DNA of 64,000 nt from Bacillota bacterium (GTDB taxonomy: Bacteria > Bacillota > Bacilli > Paenibacillales > NBRC-103111), in NCBI GenBank assembly GCA_023388055.1, contig JAEWGW010000003.1, forward strand, positions 1 through 64,000. The letters are read 5' to 3'. Within the stretch, counting starts at the first letter, position 1, and each line of letters opens with the position of its first letter. Both the position numbers and the translations under genes were made by a program. This document shows, piece by piece, positions 43,292 through 51,045 of the stretch. Under the pieces are notes generated by a model that had not been told where the DNA came from, searched no databases, and worked only from the letters and a program-made list of their open reading frames with translations.

Positions 43292-43978
43292 ATGGACCCG
43301 GTGCTGCTATGGCATCTTCAGGAGATCCTGCGGCGGTTGGGGTGGATGACCCAGAAGCAAATCCAAACCGAGGAACGGCTGTTGGGACTGGAGCAGTCCG
43401 TAGCCAGTCTGTCTGTGCAGCTGAAGGCGGTGGAACGGGAATTGGCCCGTCTTGCACCCGCCTTTGACGGACTGGAGGCAAGTGTTTCCGACCTCCAGAA
43501 CCAGCCCTCCACCCGCATTGATAAAATCGAATACCGGTTCGAGCAGCTGAAGGTGGATACGCTGTCGGGCTCCTTACATATCGGCTTGGCCCACGGAGCC
43601 GAAGGGCTGATTGAGGATCTGCAGGCGGCCAATGTGGATGCCAAGGATCTGCAGCTGTCTGGTCCAGCTTCTCCTGACCAGGCATATACCCAGTCGATGG
43701 CATCCATGCAGGACTACCTGCGTCAGGATTTGCCCCTGGATATTGAGGCTGCGGCGGAGGAAGCCGGCATACCGCTGATTCCGGAGCTGCAGCAGCGGAT
43801 TGAGGAGGACCTGACCCGGCAGGCGGAGCAGCGCTTTATGCTATATATTAAGGAACATCCCTTTGCCGAGAATGCGGGTGCAGCGGATGCCGCTCCCGTT
43901 GTGGAGAAGGTGAGGCAGGATGTCCGCGACGGTCTCAGGAGCTTTTTTGCCGGATACGGAAAGGAGAGTCCTCCATGA
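43292..43978 (+). CDS. gerPC: Spore germination protein GerPC
   Basis: A 228-residue helical protein. Residues 15-85 form a coiled-coil stretch (QKQIQTEERLLGLEQSVASL...), followed by KIEYRFEQLKVDTLSGSLHIGL, which is conserved in GerPC. The start at 43292 follows GGGGG; an upstream ATG at 43271 has no site. It is the largest GerP member and is thought to help place the others in the coat. The stop overlaps gerPD by 4 bp. Confidence 0.85.
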   Translation: MDPVLLWHLQEILRRLGWMTQKQIQTEERLLGLEQSVASLSVQLKAVERELARLAPAFDGLEASVSDLQNQPSTRIDKIEYRFEQLKVDTLSGSLHIGLAHGAEGLIEDLQAANVDAKDLQLSGPASPDQAYTQSMASMQDYLRQDLPLDIEAAAEEAGIPLIPELQQRIEEDLTRQAEQRFMLYIKEHPFAENAGAADAAPVVEKVRQDVRDGLRSFFAGYGKESPP

Positions 43979-44163
43979 TCGAATTTAATGTCACTAATCA
44001 CGGGCTGCAGGTGGGCAGCATCCATATCGTCGGAGTGGGTAGTGCCTCGGTGGTGCTGATCGGCGATACAGAGGCGATTACCGCCGCCTCCGTTTTCGAT
44101 ACACCTCCGGAGTCCCTGATCATCGGCCCGCTGGTGCCTTTTGCCTCCGAGGGGTCTACCTGA
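43975..44163 (+). CDS. gerPD: Spore germination protein GerPD
   Basis: A 62-residue protein matching GerPD: FNVTNHGLQVGSIHIVGVGS, VVLIGDTEAITAAS and the strongly conserved SVFDTPPESLIIGPLVPF. It overlaps gerPC by 4 bp and gerPE starts 2 bp after its stop. Confidence 0.9.
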   Translation: MIEFNVTNHGLQVGSIHIVGVGSASVVLIGDTEAITAASVFDTPPESLIIGPLVPFASEGST

Positions 44164-44165
44164 TC

Positions 44166-44600
44166 ATGCGGACCTCCATTGTCGGCAGCGTCCGGATTAT
44201 CTCCAGCCAGATCAGCTCCATCGTGCAGTTCGGGGATTCCTTGGGGATGGCGGCGGCGTCCCGGGTGCTGGCGGTGCAGCAGGAAACGGCCAACTTCCAG
44301 GGCAGCGAGGGTGACGACTGGAGCGGCTATCCCTTCTATAACCGTGAGCTGCCTGTTGTTACACCCGGTGGAGAGGTAACCATGAACAGGCGGGACGTCT
44401 GCCGGGAAATCCGGGTGGGGGCGGTGTCCATCTACGGATTATCCGCGGCGGCGGTGCTGCAGATTGGCAGTACCAGGCTCGTCGATCTGGAAAACCGGAC
44501 CTACCACATCCGGCAGTATGATACACGGGAAGAGGCCCGGGAGCAGGAGCCATATCAGGTGGAGGGCGAGTCGGGAGGCCGTACAAATGCCCAAAAGTGA
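44166..44600 (+). CDS. gerPE: Spore germination protein GerPE
   Basis: A 144-residue protein with GerPE features: RTSIVGSVRIISSQISSIVQFGD at the start and a second similar unit later (REIRVGAVSIYGLSAAAVLQIGS). The internal duplication is of the GerP SIxxxxSSxxxxIGD theme. It is the last gerP gene here. No separate gerPF follows, unlike the six-gene operon of Bacillus. Confidence 0.85.
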   Translation: MRTSIVGSVRIISSQISSIVQFGDSLGMAAASRVLAVQQETANFQGSEGDDWSGYPFYNRELPVVTPGGEVTMNRRDVCREIRVGAVSIYGLSAAAVLQIGSTRLVDLENRTYHIRQYDTREEAREQEPYQVEGESGGRTNAQK

Positions 44601-44692
44601 CAATAGCCCGCCAAACCGGGACAGATAACCATGCACAGGCGCCCTCCTCCGCATAGGATACAGCAGATCAAGAACGAAAGGAGGAAGGGACC

Positions 44693-44785
44693 ATGAGCGC
44701 AGCCGCCGGGCTTTACACCTCGACTGGATTTATTCTGGTTCTGTTCATTCTGCTGGTTATCATCTCCCGCCCGTTTATCCTGTAA
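44693..44785 (+). CDS. YjcZ-like sporulation miniprotein (30 aa)
   Basis: A short head (MSAAAGLYTSTG) is followed by a membrane helix FILVLFILLVIISRPFIL. This is the form of YjcZ-family sporulation miniproteins. AAAGGAGG precedes the ATG and a terminator follows 15 bp after the stop, so it is a genuine last gene of the gerP transcript or a separate small unit. Confidence 0.75.
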   Translation: MSAAAGLYTSTGFILVLFILLVIISRPFIL

Positions 44786-44799
44786 TGTATAAACCGGTA

Positions 44800-44829
44800 A
44801 AGCGGCTTGCCTTCGGGCAGCCGCTTTTT
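44800..44829 (+). terminator. Rho-independent terminator
   Basis: AAGCGGCTGCC-type stem: AAGCGGCTTGCC / GGCAGCCGCTT with loop TTCG, followed by TTTTTC. It ends the gerP transcript. Confidence 0.85.
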
Positions 44830-44871
44830 CATATGTCCGGTACAAATACCTATAAAGGAGCCTTAACAGCC

Positions 44872-45099
44872 ATGATGAGCAAAAAAGAAGCCCGGGACGC
44901 CATGAAGGGTTTGACCACCATCAAGAAGGAGCTGGAGAAGGAAAGAGGCCGGCTGAAGGGCTCCATGAAAACCCTGCGCAAACATGCGCGGGCGGGGACG
45001 GCTCCTGACTGGTCCGAGGATCTGATGAAGCTGTACGGATCCCCGGACTATTCCTTCGGCAAGCTGCTGAAGCTGATGCGTAAAAACAAGATGCTGTAA
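44872..45099 (+). CDS. Small basic helical protein, unknown
   Basis: A 75-residue lysine/arginine-rich protein, mostly helical (KEARDAMKGLTTIKKELEKE, LLKLMRKNKML). Two ATGs at 44872 and 44875 follow AAAGGAG by 12 and 15 bases, a little far. I do not recognise the family. The high charge could suit nucleic-acid or spore-core binding but nothing decides this. Confidence 0.6.
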   Translation: MMSKKEARDAMKGLTTIKKELEKERGRLKGSMKTLRKHARAGTAPDWSEDLMKLYGSPDYSFGKLLKLMRKNKML

Positions 45100-45157
45100 C
45101 GGAATCGTGACCGCGGTTAAACCAACTGCTAAATGCGCTTGGGATGACAAGCTCCGC

Positions 45158-45895
45158 TTAAACCCCCGCCTGCCGCTTGCGCCCGATAATGGCCCCGTGC
45201 TCAAACAGGGCCTGGTTGGCATTCATCAGCTCCTCATAACGGCGGGCGGTCTCCCATAAGGAGGGGAACCGTCCCAAATCCTTGTCGGCAAATTGGTGAG
45301 CGTCGGGAAACATCACCACATCCTCCCACAGCTGCGGCGTCATGGACCGGTGATCCCAAATTCCCGTTTCACCGAAGCCTGTTTCCCCCAGCAGCCGCCT
45401 CCATTCCACTGCCGTCCGCAAGTGCTCGATTCCGTAGCTGCCCGCCAGCTCCGCCGCCAGCTCTCCGGGGAGCGGCCCCGCCGCCAACAGCTCCCGGTCC
45501 AGCAATAACCCTCCCGGTTTCAGAACCCGGAGATATTCGGAAACCGCCTTCCCCGCGTCCGCAAACACTGTCACCGATTCCACCAGCACCCGGTCAAAGC
45601 TGTTATCGGGACAAGGCAGCCGCTCCGCCTCCCCCCTCAGCCAGCAGATGCGGGCTCCTTCCGCGGCGGCGCGTTTCTCCGCCTTCTCCAGCATGACCGG
45701 ATGGCTGTCCACCGCCGTTACACGGCAGCCCAGTGCCGCCAGGCGGCAAGCTGTTCTTCCCGTTCCACAGCCTACCTCCAGCACAGACTGGCCATGCCCG
45801 AAGCCAAAATGAGTGATAAGCCGAAGAGTGCCTGCATATCCGCCGGGATGGGCATTGCCGATTCCCAGCTTGGCCAGCATATCCATATAATCCAT
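45158..45895 (-). CDS. Class I SAM-dependent methyltransferase
   Basis: A 245-residue methyltransferase. Motif I is SVLEVGCGTGRTACRLAALG (about residues 37-56), motif II acidic residue in VTAVDSHPVML, and motif III LPCPDNSFDRVLVESV. The C-terminal part is variable and sets the unknown substrate. The start at 45895 has GGGAGGG seven bases before. It is divergent from the Rrf2 regulator. Confidence 0.85.
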   Translation of the reverse strand: MDYMDMLAKLGIGNAHPGGYAGTLRLITHFGFGHGQSVLEVGCGTGRTACRLAALGCRVTAVDSHPVMLEKAEKRAAAEGARICWLRGEAERLPCPDNSFDRVLVESVTVFADAGKAVSEYLRVLKPGGLLLDRELLAAGPLPGELAAELAGSYGIEHLRTAVEWRRLLGETGFGETGIWDHRSMTPQLWEDVVMFPDAHQFADKDLGRFPSLWETARRYEELMNANQALFEHGAIIGRKRQAGV

Positions 45896-46050
45896 TTGTT
45901 TACCCTCCCGAGCCAAAAATGCATTCTCCGCCCGGCACCATGCCTCTCCCTACTTCGTTCCCTGCGCATGCGTGGAGCGTTCTTTAATATATGCGCCCAT
46001 CCGCAGGAATTGAATGAAAACCTGTAGGGAAACGGAATCCTGTGTTTCGG

Positions 46051-46088
46051 TTGACATCCGTCTTCGTTATAACTATACTAGTTACAAC
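46051..46088 (+). promoter_or_regulatory. Rrf2 gene promoter and operator
   Basis: TTGACA (46051-46056) and TATACT (46074-46079) are 17 bp apart. The inverted repeat GTTATAAC-N7-GTTACAAC (46066-46088) covers the -10 box. A near-identical site, GTTGTAAC-N7-GTTATAAC, lies before the NmrA-like gene, which points to autorepression and control of that neighbour by the Rrf2 protein. Confidence 0.8.
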
Positions 46089-46101
46089 GGTGGTGACATA
46101 T

Positions 46102-46521
46102 ATGAAGCAAATTAGCACACGGCTGTCCATGGCCGTTCATACCCTCTGTCTCGTCTCGATGGTTCCCCACGAATGCACCGGGGATTTTATCGCCGGAAGT
46201 GTAAACACCAATCCTGTGGTGATCCGCAGAATTATGGGCATGCTGAAGAAGGCGGGGCTGGTGGATGTCCGGCCCGGCGTCGGCGGTGCGTACCTTTTGC
46301 GCAGTCCGGAGGAAATCACATTATTGGATGTATTCCGGGCGGTTAACGCCGCGGAGGAGGAGCAGCTGTTCGGAATTCATGTGAATTCCAACATCAAGTG
46401 CCCCGTTGGACGCGATATCGAGAACGTTCTCCAGACGGAATTCCAAGCGGCGCAAGCCGCCATGGAGCGGCAGCTGTCAGGCGTTACCATTGATCAGCTT
46501 GTGAGCCAATTCCAAGAGTAA
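46102..46521 (+). CDS. Rrf2 family transcriptional regulator
   Basis: A 139-residue regulator of the YwnA-like Rrf2 group. The winged helix covers about residues 1-75 (ISTRLSMAVHTLCLVSM, NPVVIRRIMGMLKKAGLVDVRPGVGGAYLL). Only one cysteine (IKCPVG) remains in the region where iron-sulfur Rrf2 members have three, plus one near the N-terminus (HTLC), so it is probably not an IscR-type cluster protein; a thiol or ligand sensor is more likely. The start follows GGTGGTGA. Its likely operator lies in its own promoter. Confidence 0.88.
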   Translation: MKQISTRLSMAVHTLCLVSMVPHECTGDFIAGSVNTNPVVIRRIMGMLKKAGLVDVRPGVGGAYLLRSPEEITLLDVFRAVNAAEEEQLFGIHVNSNIKCPVGRDIENVLQTEFQAAQAAMERQLSGVTIDQLVSQFQE

Positions 46522-46538
46522 AGTTAGCCGAGGCAGTT

Positions 46539-46604
46539 TTACCCTTGCAGCCTCATAGTGTTACCCTTGTAGCCTCATAGTGTTACCCTTGCAGCCTCAT
46601 TATG
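46539..46604. repeat. Three tandem 22 bp repeats
   Basis: The unit TTACCCTTGCAGCCTCATAG (plus TG) occurs at 46539, 46561 and 46583 with one or two changes per copy. It follows the Rrf2 stop by 17 bp. Function unknown; direct repeats of this length could be protein sites or slippage products. Confidence 0.85.
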
Positions 46605-46619
46605 AAGGACGGTTTTTCC

Positions 46620-46672
46620 AAAATGCTTCAACGGGCATATATTCAAAAAAACCCACGGTGAAGCATTTTTTT
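46620..46672 (+). terminator. Terminator after the Rrf2 gene
   Basis: AAATGCTTCA and TGAAGCATTT form the stem around a long loop, followed by TTTT. It separates the Rrf2 gene from the NmrA-like gene, so the latter needs its own promoter. Confidence 0.65.
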
Positions 46673-46680
46673 ACAAGCTC

Positions 46681-46703
46681 GTTGTAACTATTTAAGTTAT
46701 AAC
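46681..46703 (+). promoter_or_regulatory. Second Rrf2-type operator before the NmrA-like gene
   Basis: GTTGTAAC-N7-GTTATAAC has the same arms and the same 7 bp spacing as the site in the Rrf2 promoter (46066-46088). It lies 35 bp before the NmrA-like start, where it would overlap a promoter. Confidence 0.75.
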
Positions 46704-46737
46704 AGTAAATACACTATTAATCTTAGGAGGAATACGC

Positions 46738-47607
46738 ATGATGAAGATTCTTGTGACAGGCGCAACCGGTAAACTGGGTACCAAAGTAGTGGAGGCTCTG
46801 TTGAAGAAGGTCCCTGCGGATCAACTGGCCGTCAGTGTGCGCAATCCGCAAAAAGCCGAGGGACTGCGCAGCTTGGGGATTGAAGTGCGGCATGGAGATT
46901 TTGACCAGCCGGAGACACTGGAGAAGGCCTTCGCCGGCATCGACCGGCTGTTGATCATCTCCGCGGACGGGGACAACGAAACCCGCATCCGCCAGCACAC
47001 CCATGCCGTTGAAGCGGCAGCCAAAGCCAAGGTGGGTTTTATCGCGTATACCAGCGTGGGCAATGCCCAGGAAAGCACCCTGTTCCTGGCCCCGGTCCAC
47101 AGCCATACAGAAAAGGCCATTCTGGCCACCGGAATTCCCTACTCCTTCCTGCGCAACAACTGGTATCTGGAAAATGAGCTGTCCAGCATCCAAGGTGTGC
47201 TGGCGGGAGCACCATGGGTGACCTCCGCAGGCGAGGGACGGGTCGGATGGGCGCTGCGGGAGGATTATGCAGAAGCTGCAGCAGCCGTGCTGGCAGGCAG
47301 CGGGCATGAGAACACCATCTATGAACTGTCCGGCCAGCCGCTGACCCAAGGAGAGTTTGCCGCTGCTTTGGGCGCCGTGCTGGGCAAAGAGGTTCCGGTG
47401 CAGCAGGTGGATGACGCCACGTACGGCGAGATTATGAAGGGCGCCGGTGTGCCAGACTTCGTTATTCCTATGCTGGTGGCCATTCAAGCGGACATCCGCA
47501 AGGGCTCCCTGGACGTAACAAGCAGCGACTTCGAAAAGCTGCTGGGCCGTCCGGCCACCCCCGTGGCGGAGGCGCTGCCCAAGCTGGTGGTGGAGGCTAG
47601 GGGCTGA
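46738..47607 (+). CDS. NmrA-like NAD(P)H-binding quinone oxidoreductase
   Basis: A 289-residue atypical short-chain dehydrogenase (SDR5/QorB type). The nucleotide-binding motif is ILVTGATGKLGTKVVEALL at the start; RNPQKAEGLRSLGIEVRHGDFDQPETL and RNNWYLEN are typical of QorB. Such enzymes reduce quinones or sense redox state. TTAGGAGG precedes paired ATGs at 46738 and 46741. The shared operator suggests that it is the target of the adjacent Rrf2 regulator, matching the common pairing of Rrf2/HxlR-type regulators with QorB-like genes in defence against electrophiles. Confidence 0.85.
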   Translation: MMKILVTGATGKLGTKVVEALLKKVPADQLAVSVRNPQKAEGLRSLGIEVRHGDFDQPETLEKAFAGIDRLLIISADGDNETRIRQHTHAVEAAAKAKVGFIAYTSVGNAQESTLFLAPVHSHTEKAILATGIPYSFLRNNWYLENELSSIQGVLAGAPWVTSAGEGRVGWALREDYAEAAAAVLAGSGHENTIYELSGQPLTQGEFAAALGAVLGKEVPVQQVDDATYGEIMKGAGVPDFVIPMLVAIQADIRKGSLDVTSSDFEKLLGRPATPVAEALPKLVVEARG

Positions 47608-47756
47608 GGGTAAGGACGCAAGCTACTTGAAGAGCGGGAGCGCGGACCGAGGCTGGAGCGGATGGCTGCGCGGGAGCGTGGGCCGGGGCTGGAGCGGATG
47701 CTGTGCGGGAGCGCGGACCGGGGGCTGGAGCGGGACTTGGAAGCCCCCCGACGCGG

Positions 47757-47835
47757 ATTAGCGGAAGGGGTTCTTCCGCTAATTGCAGCCAGCAGGCCTG
47801 CGAAGGGCTATAGCGGAAGGTTATCTTCGGCTATT
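47757..47835. repeat. Pair of TAGCGGAAG hairpins
   Basis: ATTAGCGGAAG / CTTCCGCTAAT (47757-47783) and TATAGCGGAAG / CTTCGGCTATT (47809-47835) have starts 52 bp apart. The stretch between the NmrA-like stop and here (47608-47756) is a degenerate GC-rich tandem of GGAGCGCGGACCGGGGCT-like units. Confidence 0.7.
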
Positions 47836-47861
47836 GTGCCCGCCCGAGGCTCTATGGGCAC

Positions 47862-47967
47862 CAAGGGGGCTGTCCAATCCATCACAGGATACCGATTCCG
47901 AAGTTCCCAAACGGGGGCGCCTGCTGAATCGGTATTTACCTGGACGGACTTTTTGGACAGCCCCTTG
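47862..47967. repeat. Nested 106 bp palindrome
   Basis: The outer arms are CCAAGGGGGCTGTCCAA and TTGGACAGCCCCTTG, one bulged base apart. The inner arms are ATACCGATTC (47889-47898) and GAATCGGTAT (47926-47935). It interrupts the run of TAGCGGAAG hairpins and looks like a small inserted element; no target-site duplication is obvious by eye. Confidence 0.65.
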
Positions 47968-47982
47968 CTGTTTGTCCGGCAA

Positions 47983-48289
47983 AATAGCGGCAGCCCGCCT
48001 TCCGCTATCCGCATCGTGGTCCCCATTGCAGGCTGGGGACCATTTGCATCTGCCCCAGCCCCGGCTCCCGGGCTGGACCAATACCCCAACGATAGCGGAA
48101 GCTCTTCTCCGCTATCAGCCCCCCACGTGGCCCGCGGCCCGGGAATAGCGGAAGCCCTCTTCCGCTATTCCCTCCCCCATGGGCCCACAGCCAACCAAAA
48201 ACGGCGGATAACGGAAATATGCTTCCGTTATCCGCCGTTTCCCAACCCAAGGAGCCCAATAGCGGAAACCCGTTTCCGCTATTGGGCTC
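47983..48289. repeat. Array of five TAGCGGAAG-type hairpins
   Basis: Hairpins at 47983-48008, 48091-48116, 48142-48169, 48200-48239 (variant GGATAACGGAA / TTCCGTTATCC) and 48252-48289 (CCAATAGCGGAAA / TTTCCGCTATTGG). Neighbours 48091/48142 and 48200/48252 are 51-52 bp apart. The array fills the gap between the convergent NmrA-like and FAD oxidoreductase genes and could form strong structure in either transcript. Confidence 0.75.
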
Positions 48290-48328
48290 CCCACTCCCGC
48301 AGCGGGGGCCTCCCCCGCCGCTGCGCCG

Positions 48329-50629
48329 CTACACCCTGACGCCGATGTGTACCACCTCGGCGTACTCCCCGCCGTTGGTGCCGGCGACGGTAAGCCGCAG
48401 GCGGCTGGTCCGGGCCTCCGCCGCCAGCCGGTGCACCCGGTTGCGCTTGCGGTTGTCAGTCTCCTCCGCCAGGACTACCCATCCATCCCCTCCGGGAGCG
48501 GGAACCTCCAGGCGGTACGCCCGGGCCAGCTCCGGAATAACCGTAAACGGGGTAAAGTGGTGATGCAGGTTAATCAGGTCCTCATTCACATCATCATTAA
48601 AAATCACCTGGATCTCATTAAAGCGAACCGGCTCCGGCCAAACCAGCTCCAGCCACGCCTCCCCTGCCTCCGCCAGCGGGGCGGATACCCAGGAATGCGG
48701 GCCGCCATACGGACGCAGATAACCGTCCGTAACAGATGCCGGCGCATAAGGCGAAGCGGCTGCAGCCTCTCCGGTCCCGACGCCTTCACCTGGCTCCAGG
48801 GGCAGCGCCCGGAAGCAGAAGGTCTTGCGCACCATTTGCCGCATACTCCATTGCACCACAGGCTGGTCCGGCTGATGATCCTCCATGGCAGAGGAAACCC
48901 GGGGTTTGTCGCCTTTAAGGAAGGTCAGCACACCAGTCAATGTCCCGTCCGCATGCCGCAGGGAAACCGCATCGTTGGCACGGATGACCACAAAGGCATT
49001 CTGCAGGTGCTCCGGCTTCCACGAAAACAGCAGCGTCAGCCATTGGCCCTCTCCCGCAGCAGCCTCCACGGAAACCTCGCTAACCAGACCCGCCGGCACA
49101 TAATTCTCGGGTTTTCCTGTTTCCCACAGCTCCACACGAAGCGCCGTAGCCGCCTTCACATCCGCCAGAAGCTCCAATTTGCCAAGGCCGCAGGGACCAA
49201 CAGGGAACAGAAGCCCTGTATCATGGGTCAGCGGATGCGACTCTGCAGCGGGCTTTTCCAGAACAGGATACGCCAGTGTGGATGAGGAGCGAACCTCAGC
49301 CGACCGGGCCAGATCCTCCGGATCGTCCAGCGCCAGCCCGATAATGGAAGCATCCTGCCGAAGCATAGTCCGCTGCAAATCTGCCAGGTGCCGCTCCCCC
49401 ACTTCCCGCGGAGTGATCCCCAGGTGGGAGGCCAGCGCAGCCCCGGTGCCAGCCGCTTCCCCCATAATGGCGCAGGTCGCCATCACCCGGAGAGTGCCGA
49501 AGGCCACATGGGATGCGCTGACATTCCGTCCGGCGAACAGCAGATTGGATACATTGGCGGAATACAGGGAGCGGTAAGGAATATGATATACCCCGTCCGC
49601 ATGAAGATGCTTGGAGCCGCTCTCCTCGGAATACACCCCTTGGGGCGGGTGAAGGTCGATGGACCAGCCGCCGAAGCCAATCCGGTCATGGAAGGGCTCC
49701 TGGGCGATAATATCCTGCTGCTTCATTACATAATCCCCGATGAAACGCCGGTATTCGCGCTTGCCCGGCACGGAGCCCACCCATTCCAGAGTCATGTTGT
49801 CCGCGTCGAATTGCCCGGAATTTTTGATATAATCCCAAATCCCATAGATCACCGACCACAGCTCATCGCGGATGCGTTCGTTCTGGTCCACAATGTCCAG
49901 CTCGCCGCCCCATTCAATCCACCAGTAGGCGCAGCCGTTGTCGCCGCTCCGGATAACCCGGCGCAGGGGGATGCTGGTTTGGGTAATGTCCTTGGCGAAT
50001 GTTGGGGGCACATACTTCACCGGCTTGCCCGTATCCTTGGTATAGAACAGGAGCGTGCTGCCCAGCGTGATGCTGTCGGGAATCTCGGGCGCCCAGTCCT
50101 CGCCGTATTCACTTTGAGCCTCCCGGCCAATCCGGTATTGAGCTCCTGCCAGGAAACCCACCAGACCGTCTCCGGAGCAATCGAGAAACATGCTGCTTTC
50201 AAAACGGATCCGCCGCTCGGACCCCATCATCCATCCGGTGACGGAACGGATCACCCGGTTGTCCGCATCCCCTTCCGCCTCCACCTCATGCACATCCGTA
50301 TTCAAAAAAAGGCTGATATTCGGCTCCGCCCGCACCGTTTCCAGAATGGTCAAATCCCAAAAATACGGATTCCCCTCCGGATTGCGGTACTGATTCTCCG
50401 TAAACAGCTCTCCCATAATTCCTGTTTCCCGGGCATAACGGTTCGTGCCGTGGGCCGTAGCTCCGCATACCCATACTCTAACCTCGCTGCTGGAATTGCC
50501 GCCCAATACCGGACGGTTGTTAATAAGCGCCACTGTCTGTCCCAGCCTGGCCGCCGCCACGGCTGCGCATACTCCCGCCAAACCGCCGCCAACCACCGTA
50601 ATATCTGAGCGGACCACTTCATCCCTCAC
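48329..50629 (-). CDS. FAD-dependent oxidoreductase with C-terminal beta domain
   Basis: A 766-residue flavoprotein of the FAD_oxidored family. The FAD-binding motif is DITVVGGGLAGVCAAVAAARLG at the very start; GGNSSSEVRVWVCG and LLFAGRNVSASHVAFGTLRVMAT are typical of the group. From about residue 560 the sequence is strand-rich, like a carbohydrate- or F5/8-type accessory domain. The start is GTG at 50629 or GTG at 50617; the latter has GAGGG five bases upstream. No signal peptide. Members are often found in sugar-use loci, but the substrate is not known. No partner gene is adjacent. Confidence 0.8.
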   Translation of the reverse strand: MRDEVVRSDITVVGGGLAGVCAAVAAARLGQTVALINNRPVLGGNSSSEVRVWVCGATAHGTNRYARETGIMGELFTENQYRNPEGNPYFWDLTILETVRAEPNISLFLNTDVHEVEAEGDADNRVIRSVTGWMMGSERRIRFESSMFLDCSGDGLVGFLAGAQYRIGREAQSEYGEDWAPEIPDSITLGSTLLFYTKDTGKPVKYVPPTFAKDITQTSIPLRRVIRSGDNGCAYWWIEWGGELDIVDQNERIRDELWSVIYGIWDYIKNSGQFDADNMTLEWVGSVPGKREYRRFIGDYVMKQQDIIAQEPFHDRIGFGGWSIDLHPPQGVYSEESGSKHLHADGVYHIPYRSLYSANVSNLLFAGRNVSASHVAFGTLRVMATCAIMGEAAGTGAALASHLGITPREVGERHLADLQRTMLRQDASIIGLALDDPEDLARSAEVRSSSTLAYPVLEKPAAESHPLTHDTGLLFPVGPCGLGKLELLADVKAATALRVELWETGKPENYVPAGLVSEVSVEAAAGEGQWLTLLFSWKPEHLQNAFVVIRANDAVSLRHADGTLTGVLTFLKGDKPRVSSAMEDHQPDQPVVQWSMRQMVRKTFCFRALPLEPGEGVGTGEAAAASPYAPASVTDGYLRPYGGPHSWVSAPLAEAGEAWLELVWPEPVRFNEIQVIFNDDVNEDLINLHHHFTPFTVIPELARAYRLEVPAPGGDGWVVLAEETDNRKRNRVHRLAAEARTSRLRLTVAGTNGGEYAEVVHIGVRV

Positions 50630-50756
50630 TGCAGGATCACCCCATAATAAGCATAGTATTTATCCTCCATTTCATTGTAAATCAGGGTTTTATCTTTTAA
50701 CATACACATTCTTTATTTGGAGCATATCCTTTATTTCACACCACCAGACAGGTTGC

Positions 50757-50787
50757 AAAAAAAAGACCTGCCGTCTCCGGCAAGCCT
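50757..50787 (-). terminator. Rho-independent terminator
   Basis: On the minus strand CTTGCCG-GAGA-CGGCAGG is followed by eight T after TC. It ends the DUF4173/small-protein transcript. Confidence 0.85.
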
Positions 50788-50817
50788 TGTGGAGCACACA
50801 AACACTCCATCCGTCCC

Positions 50818-50955
50818 TTATATTTTGTCCCCCGTATCCCGTCTGGGGCCGCAGTAATAGATGCGGGGATAACGCAAACCGCCCAGCAGCTCCAGGCAAA
50901 CGCTTACCGCCACGAACGACACCAATTGCCAATCCAGCTGCCGCAAGCCGCTCAT
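50818..50955 (-). CDS. Small membrane-associated protein (45 aa)
   Basis: The peptide has a hydrophobic middle (WQLVSFVAVSVCLELLGG) and a basic, aromatic tail (LRYPRIYYCGPRRDTGDKI). AGGGAGG lies 7 bases before the ATG. It follows the DUF4173 gene by 90 bp and precedes a terminator, so it is probably the last gene of that transcript. Unknown function. Confidence 0.6.
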   Translation of the reverse strand: MSGLRQLDWQLVSFVAVSVCLELLGGLRYPRIYYCGPRRDTGDKI

Positions 50956-51045
50956 ACCGACGCCTCCCTTGTCTTTTTATTACCCTATGTAAAAAGGAAG
51001 TCGTCCTATGTGCGCTGAGCCTAATGCCGGAGGTGGCCCACAGGA

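Noticed and set aside
47608..48340. Coding region on the plus strand across the hairpin array
   Set aside because: The open frame is built from repeats and a palindrome, has no ribosome site and no recognisable domain.
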